The position numbers were made by a program, and so were the translations under genes. A stretch of DNA of 55,957 nucleotides, taken from NCBI GenBank assembly GCA_003242685.1, contig QGVD01000017.1, positions 1 through 55,957 of the forward strand, read 5' to 3'. How positions within the stretch are numbered: the stretch's first letter is position 1; the number at the start of each line of letters is the position of its first letter. Source of the stretch: Pseudomonadota bacterium. Its GTDB lineage: Bacteria > Pseudomonadota > Gammaproteobacteria > Steroidobacterales > Steroidobacteraceae. The notes beneath the pieces are model-generated. The model saw only the letters and a program-made list of their open reading frames with translations. It had not been told where the DNA came from and searched no databases. Below, piece after piece: positions 7,395-15,343 of this stretch.

Positions 7395-10244
7395 TCACGC
7401 AACTGCGGTGGAACGGCGAAGGAGCTTCGAGAGTTCCCGCAGCCACAGCACCGAGCTGCCGACTGCGGCGCAGAGCAGCCAGTCGTTCAAGCCGAGCGGC
7501 ACGGTCGAGAAGGCGCGCTGCAGGACCGGGACGTGGACCACGGCGGCCTGCAGGGCGATCGAGAGCGCCACCGCGCCCCACAGCCAGCGGTTCGCGAACA
7601 GCCCGACAAAGGCACTGTGCTCGTCCGACCGGGCGTTGAACACGTTGAAGAGCTGGAAGAACACCAGAGTCGTGAACGCCATGGTCTGCCCGTAGCGTAT
7701 GTCGCCGCTCCCCTCGATCAAACCGCCCGGCAGGCTCGCGTCGAGGACGAGGAGCGTGCCCGTGCAGAAGATCGCGCCGATGAAGAGAATCCCCGTCCAC
7801 ATGCGCCACGTGAGCACACCCTCGTTCCGCGGCCTCGGCGGGCGGGTCATGATGTCCGGGTCCGCCGGATCGACACCGAGCGCGAGCGCCGGTGCACCGT
7901 CCGTCACTAGATTCACCCACAGGATCTGCGTCGCGAGCAGAGGCAGCACCAGCGAGTCGTCTCCGGCGCCGAGCAGACCCAGCGCGTCCGCGAACAGCAC
8001 GCCGAAGAACATCGTCAGCACCTCGCCGATGTTCGACGAGAGCAGGTAGCGCAGGAACTTGCGGATGTTCGAGAAGATGGCGCGGCCTTCCTCGACGGCC
8101 GCGACGATGGTCGCGAAGTTGTCGTCGGCGAGCACGATGTCGGCCGCTTCCCGCGAGACGTCGGTGCCGGTGATGCCCATCGCGATGCCGATGTCGGCCG
8201 TCTTGAGGGCAGGCGCGTCGTTCACTCCGTCACCGGTCATGGCGACGATGGCGCCGCCGCGCTTGAGGGCGCGGATGATGTGCAGCTTGTGGTCCGGATT
8301 CACGCGCGCGTACACCGAGACTTCCTGCACCGTCCGGGCACGCTCGTCGTCGGACATGCGATCGAGCTCCACGCCCGTCACGGCCCGCGCATCCGCCGCG
8401 ATGCCGAGCTCGCGCGCGATGACGGAGCCGGTGACCGGATGATCGCCGGTGATCATTATCGGCCGGATGCCGGCGGCCTTCGCGCGCATGACGGCGCCTC
8501 TCGCTTCGTCGCGCGGCGGGTCGATCATCCCGATGAGACCCGCGAACGTGAGCTCCCGCTCGATGTGATCGCCTCCGGAGCACCGATCGAACTCCCTCGC
8601 GGGCAGGGGGCGGAAAGCGACGCCGAGCGTGCGCAGCGCCTCGCGTGCGAGCGCTTCGTTCGCCTCGAGGATCTCGCGGCGTCTCTCGGCGGTGAGAGGC
8701 CGTGAGCCGTCGCCGACGAGCTCGCGCGAGCAGCGTCCGAGCAGCACATCGGGCGCACCCTTGGTGAAGACGAGCACCTCTTCCTCGTGATCCGCATCCC
8801 TGTGGATGGTGCTCATCAGCTTGCGCTCGGAGGAGAAGGGCACCTCGCCGATGCGCGCGTAGCGCGACTCGAGCGCATCGGCTTCGAGGCCCGCCTTGCG
8901 CGCGGCGACGATCAGCGCGCCTTCGGTCGGATCGCCCTGAATGATCCAGCGACCGTCGGAGCACTGCAGGACGGCGTTGTTCGCTCGATCGCCCACGGTG
9001 AGCGCACGGCGCAGCTCTGCTCGCAGGTTCTCCTCGGCACCCGGCGCATCCGATGAGGGACGCAGGCGCACTTCGCCTTCCGGCGCGTAGCCCGTACCGC
9101 CGAGATCCGCCCGGCCGCTCGCGGTGAGCACCGTGCGCACGGTCATCTCGTTCTTCGTGAGAGTTCCGGTCTTGTCGGAGGCGATGACGTTCGCGGAACC
9201 CAGTGTCTCGACGGCAGACAGGTGGCGCACGATCGCGTTGCGCCTCGCCATGCGCTGAACGCCGAGCGCGAGCACGGCGGTGACTACGGCCGGCAGACCT
9301 TCGGGGACCGCGGCCACGGCAAGCGCGACGCCGAGAATGAGAACTTCGAAAAGCGCGGAGAAACCGCGGACGTCCTGCACGAGCAGGATCGTGGCGATCA
9401 TCACCACCGCGATCGCGACGACCGCGATGCCGAGCATCCGGCCGACACGCGCGAGCTCCTTCTGCAGCGGCGTGCTTTCCTCCGGGGTCGCCTTCAGCAT
9501 GCCGGCAATGCGGCCCATCTGGGTGCTCATGCCGGTGGCGACGACGACCGCCTTGCCGCGTCCGTACGTCACGGCCGTGCCGCTGAAGATCATGTTGTCG
9601 CGGTCACCGAGCGCGGCTTCTTCTTCGATGGGCTCAGTCTGCTTCGATTCCGGCAGGCTCTCGCCGGTCAGCGCGGCTTCGGTCGTCTGCAGCGCGGCGC
9701 ACTCGATGAGTCGTGCGTCCGCGGGAACGGAGTCGCCTTCTTCGACGAGGAGAATGTCGCCGGGCACGACCTCGGCTGCGGGGACTTCCTGCCGCGTTCC
9801 GTCGCGAATCACTCTCGCCTGCGCAGCGGACATCTGACGGAGCGCGGCGACGGCCCGCTCCGCGCGCGCCTGCTGCACGTAGCCCATCACCGCGTTGAGG
9901 AGCACGATGGAGAAGATCGCGATCGCTTCGTAGGGCAGGGCGCCCTCGCGCTCGTAGAGCCAGATCCCCGCCGAGATGAGCGTGGCGGCAATGAGCAGCA
10001 GGACGAGAGGATCGTGGAACTGCGCGAGGAACCGGCGCCAGGCGGGGACCGGCCGTTCGGCGGCGAGCTCGTTGCGACCGTAACGCGCAAGGCGCGCGCG
10101 GGCCTCGGCCGTGCTCAGGCCCGCGCAGGGATCCGTTCCGAACGCCTGCAGGACTTCATCCGCGGTCCGCCGATAGGCGATCTCGCCCAGCTCGGCTGCC
10201 GGCTCAGGTCGCGGCTGCTCGCTCGTCGAGGGACGATCGTTCAC
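7395..10244 (-). CDS. Cation-transporting P-type ATPase, calcium (type II) subfamily
   Basis: 949 aa, GTG start at 10244. All landmarks of a type II P-ATPase are present: N-terminal cation ATPase domain, TGES actuator motif, PEGLP in M4, phosphorylation motif DKTGTLT with D357, MTGDGVNDAPALK hinge, and a C-terminal membrane domain with NLVTDGAPALALGVDP. PEGLP together with the M6 N..D motif points to Ca2+ (SERCA/PMR1-like), though Mg2+ or Mn2+ cannot be excluded. It would pump cations out of the cytosol at the inner membrane. The DUF1592 gene starts 72 bp downstream on the same strand, so read-through is possible but a functional link is not evident. Confidence 0.92.
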   Translation of the reverse strand: MNDRPSTSEQPRPEPAAELGEIAYRRTADEVLQAFGTDPCAGLSTAEARARLARYGRNELAAERPVPAWRRFLAQFHDPLVLLLIAATLISAGIWLYEREGALPYEAIAIFSIVLLNAVMGYVQQARAERAVAALRQMSAAQARVIRDGTRQEVPAAEVVPGDILLVEEGDSVPADARLIECAALQTTEAALTGESLPESKQTEPIEEEAALGDRDNMIFSGTAVTYGRGKAVVVATGMSTQMGRIAGMLKATPEESTPLQKELARVGRMLGIAVVAIAVVMIATILLVQDVRGFSALFEVLILGVALAVAAVPEGLPAVVTAVLALGVQRMARRNAIVRHLSAVETLGSANVIASDKTGTLTKNEMTVRTVLTASGRADLGGTGYAPEGEVRLRPSSDAPGAEENLRAELRRALTVGDRANNAVLQCSDGRWIIQGDPTEGALIVAARKAGLEADALESRYARIGEVPFSSERKLMSTIHRDADHEEEVLVFTKGAPDVLLGRCSRELVGDGSRPLTAERRREILEANEALAREALRTLGVAFRPLPAREFDRCSGGDHIERELTFAGLIGMIDPPRDEARGAVMRAKAAGIRPIMITGDHPVTGSVIARELGIAADARAVTGVELDRMSDDERARTVQEVSVYARVNPDHKLHIIRALKRGGAIVAMTGDGVNDAPALKTADIGIAMGITGTDVSREAADIVLADDNFATIVAAVEEGRAIFSNIRKFLRYLLSSNIGEVLTMFFGVLFADALGLLGAGDDSLVLPLLATQILWVNLVTDGAPALALGVDPADPDIMTRPPRPRNEGVLTWRMWTGILFIGAIFCTGTLLVLDASLPGGLIEGSGDIRYGQTMAFTTLVFFQLFNVFNARSDEHSAFVGLFANRWLWGAVALSIALQAAVVHVPVLQRAFSTVPLGLNDWLLCAAVGSSVLWLRELSKLLRRSTAVA

Positions 10245-10343
10245 GGTTCACCACGAGGAAGGCCCGGCAGAACGGCCGGGAGGATGGCTGTGCTGGCGCA
10301 CGCGGCGGTGACAATGCGCCGCTCGTCGTAGTACCGTCCTTCA

Positions 10344-11006
10344 ATGAAAACGCAGAACGTCGTCTCGCGCACCACCTGTCTCGTTCTCACCCTTGCGCTC
10401 GGCGGCTGTGTGCTGCGACCGCCGGAGCCGGATCGTACCATCGACGGACTCCAGCGCGTGCGGAGCAGCCGCGTCGATCTCGTCTACGTCGCGCCGGGAA
10501 TGAGCCTGGCGGGGTACCGCCGCATCCTGCTCGATCCGGTAGACGTCGCGTTCCGCAGAAACTGGGAGCGCGATCACCCCGAGGTCACCGCGGAGGACAT
10601 CATGCGGATTCGCGCCGAGGGCGCGCGCATGTTCCGCGAGGAGTTCCGCCGCGAGCTCGAGAAGGGCGGATATGAGCTCACGGACGAGGCCGCGCCGGAC
10701 GTTCTGCGCGTCTCCGCTTCCATCGTCGATCTCGACATCTACGCACCCGACACCCGCACACCGGGGAAACGCAACTACGTCGTCTCTCTCGGCGAGATGA
10801 CGCTGCTCGCGGAGCTGCGCGATTCGGTGAGCGGCGACATCCTGGTGCGCGCCGCGGACCGCGAGCGCGGTCGCGAGTTCGGCGACCTGCAGATCGCGAA
10901 CACCGTGACGACGTCCGCGGAAGCCCGTCGGGCGTTCGCGATGTGGGCGGGACTGCTCCGCCAGGCGCTCGATGCGGCGCGCCAGCCGGCGGCAGACGGC
11001 TCCTGA
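10344..11006 (+). CDS. DUF3313-like lipoprotein
   Basis: 220 aa with a lipoprotein signal peptide ending in the lipobox LGGC (Cys22). The mature part (YVAPGMSLAGYRRILLDPVDV, then REEFRRELEKGGYELTDEA and VSASIVDLDIYAPD) resembles the DUF3313 family of outer-membrane or periplasmic lipoproteins of unknown function. The start at 10344 faces away from the ATPase gene; about 100 bp separate the two start codons and would hold both promoters. Attachment to the outer membrane is inferred from the lipobox. Confidence 0.78.
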   Translation: MKTQNVVSRTTCLVLTLALGGCVLRPPEPDRTIDGLQRVRSSRVDLVYVAPGMSLAGYRRILLDPVDVAFRRNWERDHPEVTAEDIMRIRAEGARMFREEFRRELEKGGYELTDEAAPDVLRVSASIVDLDIYAPDTRTPGKRNYVVSLGEMTLLAELRDSVSGDILVRAADRERGREFGDLQIANTVTTSAEARRAFAMWAGLLRQALDAARQPAADGS

Positions 11007-11048
11007 CGGAATCCGCCGCCGGCCGGATGCCGGTGGATCGACGGTGCG

Positions 11049-11444
11049 CTACTCGGTCGTCTTGCCGTCGAAGTGCTCTTCGTGCTTCTCGGCGTCCGCC
11101 TTCGTCGGGTGGACCGTGCCGTCCCTGTGCTCGGGCGGGCCGTAGAGCGTATAGAACCTGAGCGGCTCCGTGCCGGTGTTCTTCACGTTGTGGCGCGCGC
11201 CCGCGGGCACGATGATCGCGAACTCGCTCTCGATCTTCGTGCACTTTCCGTCGATCCAGACTTCGCCCGTGCCCTGCTCGATGCGGAAGAACTGGTCGCG
11301 GTCCTCGTGCACTTCCTCGCCGATCTCCTCTCCCGGGCGCAGAGACATCAGGACGAGCTGCAGATGCTTGCCCGTGTAGAGCACGCGTCTGAAGTCCGAG
11401 TTCTGCGTGGTCCTGTCTTCGATGTTGTCGACGAAGCCTTTCAT
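11049..11444 (-). CDS. Cupin-domain protein
   Basis: 131 aa from ATG at 11444, which has GTGGAGA 6 nt upstream; this start fits better than one 93 bp further upstream. A single conserved beta-barrel cupin is visible: motif 1 around PGEEIGEEVHEDRDQFFRIE and motif 2 around VPAGARHNVKNTG, with His and Glu residues able to bind a divalent metal. Such small single-cupin proteins include sugar isomerases, dioxygenases and binding proteins, and the sequence does not discriminate. It converges with the DUF3313 gene. Confidence 0.85.
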   Translation of the reverse strand: MKGFVDNIEDRTTQNSDFRRVLYTGKHLQLVLMSLRPGEEIGEEVHEDRDQFFRIEQGTGEVWIDGKCTKIESEFAIIVPAGARHNVKNTGTEPLRFYTLYGPPEHRDGTVHPTKADAEKHEEHFDGKTTE

Positions 11445-11597
11445 CTGATTCTCCACTTCGTGTTCGTATCGCGGGGGCGCGAGCGTCGCAGGAATCCCAT
11501 CCCTGCGCCGCAACGGGGCATGTTTCTTGCGGGCCACCCCGCCGGGATCTCGCGGTAACGAATGATGACACGAGCCGGGCGCCGGGGAGGAGGTTCC

Positions 11598-12341
11598 TTG
11601 TTACCCCATCTCGAATCCCTTGCGTGGACGGCGGGCGTCATTCTGCTGGTCTTCTACGGTGCAGCGGGCGTATGGGCAGAGCGGGAACGCGCCATCGGGC
11701 TCGAACGGGCGCGCGATGAACGGCCCGATGCGTGGTCCGAGCCAGATGCGTGGTCTGAGTCAATGGACGCCACATCGCATCCGGCGTGGGCGCAGCGGCT
11801 CGACCGCGCACCCGATCAGTCGACGTGGTCCAGGAAGCGCATTGCGGCGTTCGCTGCGAGCGTCGGCAGTCCGGGTGAGCCAGTGGGAGTGCTGCACATC
11901 CCCGCGGTCGAGCTCGAAGTGCCCGTCTACTCCGGCGCGAGCGAGATCAATCTCAATCGCGGTGCGGCTCACATCGACGGTACGACCCTGCTCGGGCAGG
12001 CGGGAGGAAACATCGGCATCGCCGCTCACCGTGACGGATTCTTCCGGAAGCTGAAGGACGTGCGACTCGGTCAGGAGCTCTTCATCGAGCACGGCGGAAG
12101 CTCACGGCGCTATCTGGTGTCGGAGCTCGGTGTCGTGCCGCCGACCGACGTCGGGGTGCTCGCCGCGACCGCGACGCCGAGCGTGACACTGATCACCTGC
12201 TACCCGTTTCACTTCATCGGGAGCGCGCCTCTGCGCTACGTCGTGCGGGCGGAGCTGGATACGGCCAGCCTGCGTGAAGCCGGTGGTGCAGAACTTGCCG
12301 CAAGCATGGTCCGCGACAGTCGGACAAGGAGGTCCCCATGA
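11598..12341 (+). CDS. Sortase (class D-like cysteine transpeptidase)
   Basis: 247 aa if translation starts at TTG 11598, which lies 5 nt behind the strong ribosome binding site GGGGAGGAGG; an in-frame ATG at 11562 lacks one. One N-terminal membrane segment (TAGVILLVFYGAAGVW) anchors a periplasmic catalytic domain. Numbered from the TTG, the catalytic set is His144 (GIAAHRDGFF), Cys201 (TLITCYPF) and Arg213 (APLRYVV). Sortases cleave an LPxT-type signal and ligate the protein to an amine acceptor. The ATG of the next gene, which encodes an LPETAG protein, overlaps this stop codon, so that protein is the probable substrate. A 15-bp duplication encodes PDAWSE twice near residue 45. Confidence 0.88.
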   Translation: MLPHLESLAWTAGVILLVFYGAAGVWAERERAIGLERARDERPDAWSEPDAWSESMDATSHPAWAQRLDRAPDQSTWSRKRIAAFAASVGSPGEPVGVLHIPAVELEVPVYSGASEINLNRGAAHIDGTTLLGQAGGNIGIAAHRDGFFRKLKDVRLGQELFIEHGGSSRRYLVSELGVVPPTDVGVLAATATPSVTLITCYPFHFIGSAPLRYVVRAELDTASLREAGGAELAASMVRDSRTRRSP

Positions 12342-12964
12342 TGATCCGATCCATGACATTGGCAGCCGCGATCGCTCTTGCCGCCGGCGCATCGTTGTCG
12401 GCGCAGACCCGAACCGACCGGGCGTTTACCGCAACCGGCGAGAGCTGCAAGGAGGTCAACTGGTCGCGAGAGGTCCTGCAGCGGGCACCGAACATCGCCG
12501 AAGCCTGCCAGGAAGTGATGCAGCGGGACGGAAAGTACTACGTGAAGTTCCAGGGAGAGGTCGAGCGGGTCGCCAGGCGCGGCCAGGAGCTGACGGTAGC
12601 CTTCAAGGGCGGCGATACGATCACGCTCAATCCTCCCGAGAACTTGACCGTGATCATGGATGACCGGCCCCGGCCGGTGAGCGCCCTGCGTCCCGGTGAT
12701 CAGCTCAACTTCTACGTGCCCGAGGACCGCTTCACGGCACGCTTTGCCGCCGAGGATGCCTCTCCCGCGGCGCAGCCCGACGTCGCCATCGCTCCTGCGC
12801 CCTCGCAGCGCGTTGCCGCAGCGGAACCGCCGCCGGAGACTCTGCCCGCGGCAGAGCTGCCGGAAACTGCCGGCTCACTGCCGACCATCGGGCTTGCGGG
12901 ACTCCTGCTCACGGCACTGGGTGCAACTCTCACCGTGATTCGCAGGCGCTCGCGATCAATGTAG
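12338..12964 (+). CDS. Probable sortase substrate with LPETAG sorting signal
   Basis: 208 aa. The start has a strong AAGGAGG site and an ATGA overlap with the sortase gene. A Sec signal peptide covers residues 1-22. It is followed by a small globular domain with two cysteines (C37, C57) and a basic/charged beta-rich part to about residue 130. A Pro/Ala-rich spacer covers roughly 140-172. The C-terminus has the three-part sorting signal: LPETAG at 174-179, a hydrophobic segment (182-201) and the tail RRRSRS. The globular domain is not one I recognise. The pairing with the sortase is the basis for calling it a dedicated substrate. Confidence 0.82.
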   Translation: MMIRSMTLAAAIALAAGASLSAQTRTDRAFTATGESCKEVNWSREVLQRAPNIAEACQEVMQRDGKYYVKFQGEVERVARRGQELTVAFKGGDTITLNPPENLTVIMDDRPRPVSALRPGDQLNFYVPEDRFTARFAAEDASPAAQPDVAIAPAPSQRVAAAEPPPETLPAAELPETAGSLPTIGLAGLLLTALGATLTVIRRRSRSM

Positions 12965-13133
12965 GACCGCTCGCGGTCGTCGTCTGCCTCGTCCGTGGCG
13001 CACAGGCTGCAAGCGGCGCCGCGGGCACGGCGCAGACATGTGCCGCGTCCCCGTTCGAGGTGACGCACCCGAGTGCAGCGCGTTGCACGCACGCCGCGCA
13101 GTCGTGAGTTCCATGAAATGGTGCGGTGCTCGG

Positions 13134-13163
13134 TTGTGAGCGTGATCTGGCGGGGCGTATAGT
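13134..13163 (+). promoter_or_regulatory. Sigma70-type promoter candidate for the FAD oxidoreductase gene
   Basis: TTGTGA (13134-13139) and TATAGT (13158-13163) are separated by 18 bp and lie 36 bp upstream of the ATG at 13200. The 235-bp gap 12965-13199 holds nothing else that I recognise. Confidence 0.5.
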
Positions 13164-13199
13164 GCGAGTTCCCGGCGTGCTCGAGTCTCGAGGCCTGCC

Positions 13200-14720
13200 A
13201 TGGATCGTCGCGCCTTCATCCGTTCGGCGGCCGGGGCCGCAGCGCTCTCTGCGCTGCGTCCGACCGCCGCGTTCGCAGAAGTCACGTCGGATGGTCAGTT
13301 GCCCGATGGCATCGATGCCGTCACGGGCGAAGGCACCGGGGTCAGAATCCCCCGCAGTGCGCTCGCGGATCTGCGCGCGAGGGTGCGTGGCCCCATCCTG
13401 TTCGCGTCGGATCCCGGCTACGACGAAGCCCGGCGTCTCATCAATCCCGCGTTCGATCGCCGTCCCGCGCTCATCGTGCAACCGACCGGTGCGGCCGACA
13501 TCCGCACGGCCGTGCAGTTCGCGCGCGAGCACGGCGGGCTTCTGCTGGCAGTGAAGTGCGGCGGTCACAGCCAGTCGGGGCAATCGACGTGTGATCGCGG
13601 ATTGCTCGTCGATCTCTCCAGGTTCCGTGACGTCCGCATCGATCCGGCTGCACAGCGCGCGTGGGTGACCGGCGGTTCACTGCTCGGTGCGGTCGATCAC
13701 GAGACGGCGACACATGAGCTCGTCACGCCGCTCGGCACGGTGTCGCACACGGGCGTGGGTGGGCTCGTCACGGGCGGCGGTTTCGGACGCCTCGCGCGCA
13801 AGTACGGCCTGTCCATCGACAATCTGCTGAGCGTGCAGATCGTGACGGCGGACGGCGAGCTGCGCTACGCGAGCACGGGCGAGAACCCGGACCTCTTCTG
13901 GGGCGTGCGGGGAGGCGGAGGAAACTTCGGCATCGTCACGTCGTTCGAGCTCCAGCTGCATCCGATGCGCCGTGAGGTGATCGGCGGCAACTGGATCTAC
14001 CCGATCTCGCGTTCGCGGGAGATCCTGACGCGCTTCGGGGAATTCGCCCCGCAGGCGTCCGATGAGCTGTACGTTGGATTCCAGATGCTGCAGCCGCCCG
14101 GAAACGCAGCAGGGGAGATGGGTCTGGAGATCTGCTACTGCGGACCCGAGAGCGAGTACGAGCGCGCGGTCGAGCCCCTGCGCAGGAGTCTCGGTCCGCC
14201 GGCGCAGGATACCGTGAAACGTATCGCGTACACGGCGCTGCAGAAATCGGGAGACGTCAGCGATCCGCGGGCTCTCGCGATCTATCTCAAGAGCGGCTTC
14301 ATTCCTGCGCTGGGTCCCGATCTCGCGGAGGCGATCGTCGAGAGCTTCACGCCGCACCCGGCGCGCTTCACCGCGGTCTTCTTCCAGTCGAGCGGCGGCG
14401 CGATCGCGCGCGTGTCGCGGGATGCGACGGCGTTTCCGCACCGGAGCGTTCTCGGCAATCTGCTCACGGCAGTCGGCTGGCCCGCCGGGCAATCCGGGAC
14501 GCCTCACATCGAGGCGATTCGCGCGCTCTGGAGCGGACTCGAGCCGTTCACGGAAGGCTTCTACTTCAACGATCTCGATCCCGATCACAAGGCAAAGGAC
14601 ATCCTGTCGAACTACCAGCGCAATCTCGAGCGCCTCACCGCGGTGAAGACGCGTTACGACCCGTCCAATCTCTTCCGCCTGAACGCGAACGTGAAGCCAG
14701 CGACGCCGCGCGCCGCCTGA
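13200..14720 (+). CDS. Tat-exported FAD-linked oxidoreductase, berberine-bridge-enzyme-like
   Basis: 506 aa. The N-terminus MDRRAFIRSAAGAAALSA fits a twin-arginine signal. An FAD-binding type 4 (PCMH) domain follows, with KCGGHSQSGQ carrying the His usually linked to FAD. It also has GGGFGRLARKYGLSIDNLL and GVRGGGGNFGIVTSFE. The C-terminal BBE segment is present (YDPSNLFRLNANVKP). The cysteine that forms the second flavin link in bicovalent members is not evident, so attachment may be through His only. Family members oxidise sugars, alcohols or alkaloid-like substrates with O2. Substrate unknown. It appears to be monocistronic. Confidence 0.88.
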   Translation: MDRRAFIRSAAGAAALSALRPTAAFAEVTSDGQLPDGIDAVTGEGTGVRIPRSALADLRARVRGPILFASDPGYDEARRLINPAFDRRPALIVQPTGAADIRTAVQFAREHGGLLLAVKCGGHSQSGQSTCDRGLLVDLSRFRDVRIDPAAQRAWVTGGSLLGAVDHETATHELVTPLGTVSHTGVGGLVTGGGFGRLARKYGLSIDNLLSVQIVTADGELRYASTGENPDLFWGVRGGGGNFGIVTSFELQLHPMRREVIGGNWIYPISRSREILTRFGEFAPQASDELYVGFQMLQPPGNAAGEMGLEICYCGPESEYERAVEPLRRSLGPPAQDTVKRIAYTALQKSGDVSDPRALAIYLKSGFIPALGPDLAEAIVESFTPHPARFTAVFFQSSGGAIARVSRDATAFPHRSVLGNLLTAVGWPAGQSGTPHIEAIRALWSGLEPFTEGFYFNDLDPDHKAKDILSNYQRNLERLTAVKTRYDPSNLFRLNANVKPATPRAA

Positions 14721-14885
14721 GAATCCGCGGTGGAAGGGAAGGGCCGCTCGTCTCGTTCGATTGCGCGGCGTCCCGAAGCCTCATGGGCAGCGTCGCGGCG
14801 GCTCAGCTCGAGTCTGCCAGGCACGCGACGTGCAAGCGATCCCGGCATCCGTGGCCCGATGCGCCGAATCGATGACGGATCACTC

Positions 14886-15293
14886 ATGTTCGACGAGCTG
14901 AGAAGGGCGTGGAGAGAGTTCATTCAGAGCCCGCCGGGCGAGCGCTTCGAGCGCCGCTTCCGCCGCGTGCGCCGCATCCGCCGTTCCGGCCTCCTCAAGT
15001 GGACGAGCTGGATCGGCGGTCCGACGCTCATCGTCATCGGTCTCATTGCCCTGCCTGCGCCGGGACCGGGAACGCTGGTGCTGCTCGCCGGCGGAGCGCT
15101 CCTCGCACAGGAGTCTCTCTACGCCGCGCGCGGTCTGGACAGACTCGAGCTGCTGCTGCGTTCTGCGGCCGCCTCGCTCGGCCGGCTCTGGAGCCGCGCG
15201 CCGACGACGGTTCGAGCGCTCGCCGTGCTCGCGGGTGCGAGCCTCCTGGCCGGCATCGGATTCGGGGCGTGGCGGGTCTTCTTCGACGGCTGA
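14886..15293 (+). CDS. PGPGW-type small membrane protein
   Basis: 135 aa from ATG at 14886; upstream codons in the same frame read as low-complexity Arg/Ser sequence without a ribosome binding site. It has a basic N-terminal helix, then a membrane hairpin containing PAPGPGTLVLLAGGALLA (the PGPG motif of the putative transmembrane PGPGW family), and a second hydrophobic segment at the C-terminus (RALAVLAGASLLAGIGFG). Function unknown; inner-membrane location inferred. It converges with the regulator gene downstream. Confidence 0.75.
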   Translation: MFDELRRAWREFIQSPPGERFERRFRRVRRIRRSGLLKWTSWIGGPTLIVIGLIALPAPGPGTLVLLAGGALLAQESLYAARGLDRLELLLRSAAASLGRLWSRAPTTVRALAVLAGASLLAGIGFGAWRVFFDG

Positions 15294-15343
15294 TGGTTGC
15301 GTGCGCGCCGCCCGGGTTCACGCAGGGATGCCGTGCACCGAGC

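Noticed and set aside
7324..7920. Upstream extension of the DUF1592 gene
   Set aside because: It overlaps the ATPase gene in another frame; the signal peptide and ribosome binding site mark 7323.
11012..11038. Weak hairpin between the DUF3313 and cupin genes
   Set aside because: Stem has mismatches and G-T pairs and no T-run; not distinguishable from GC-rich background.
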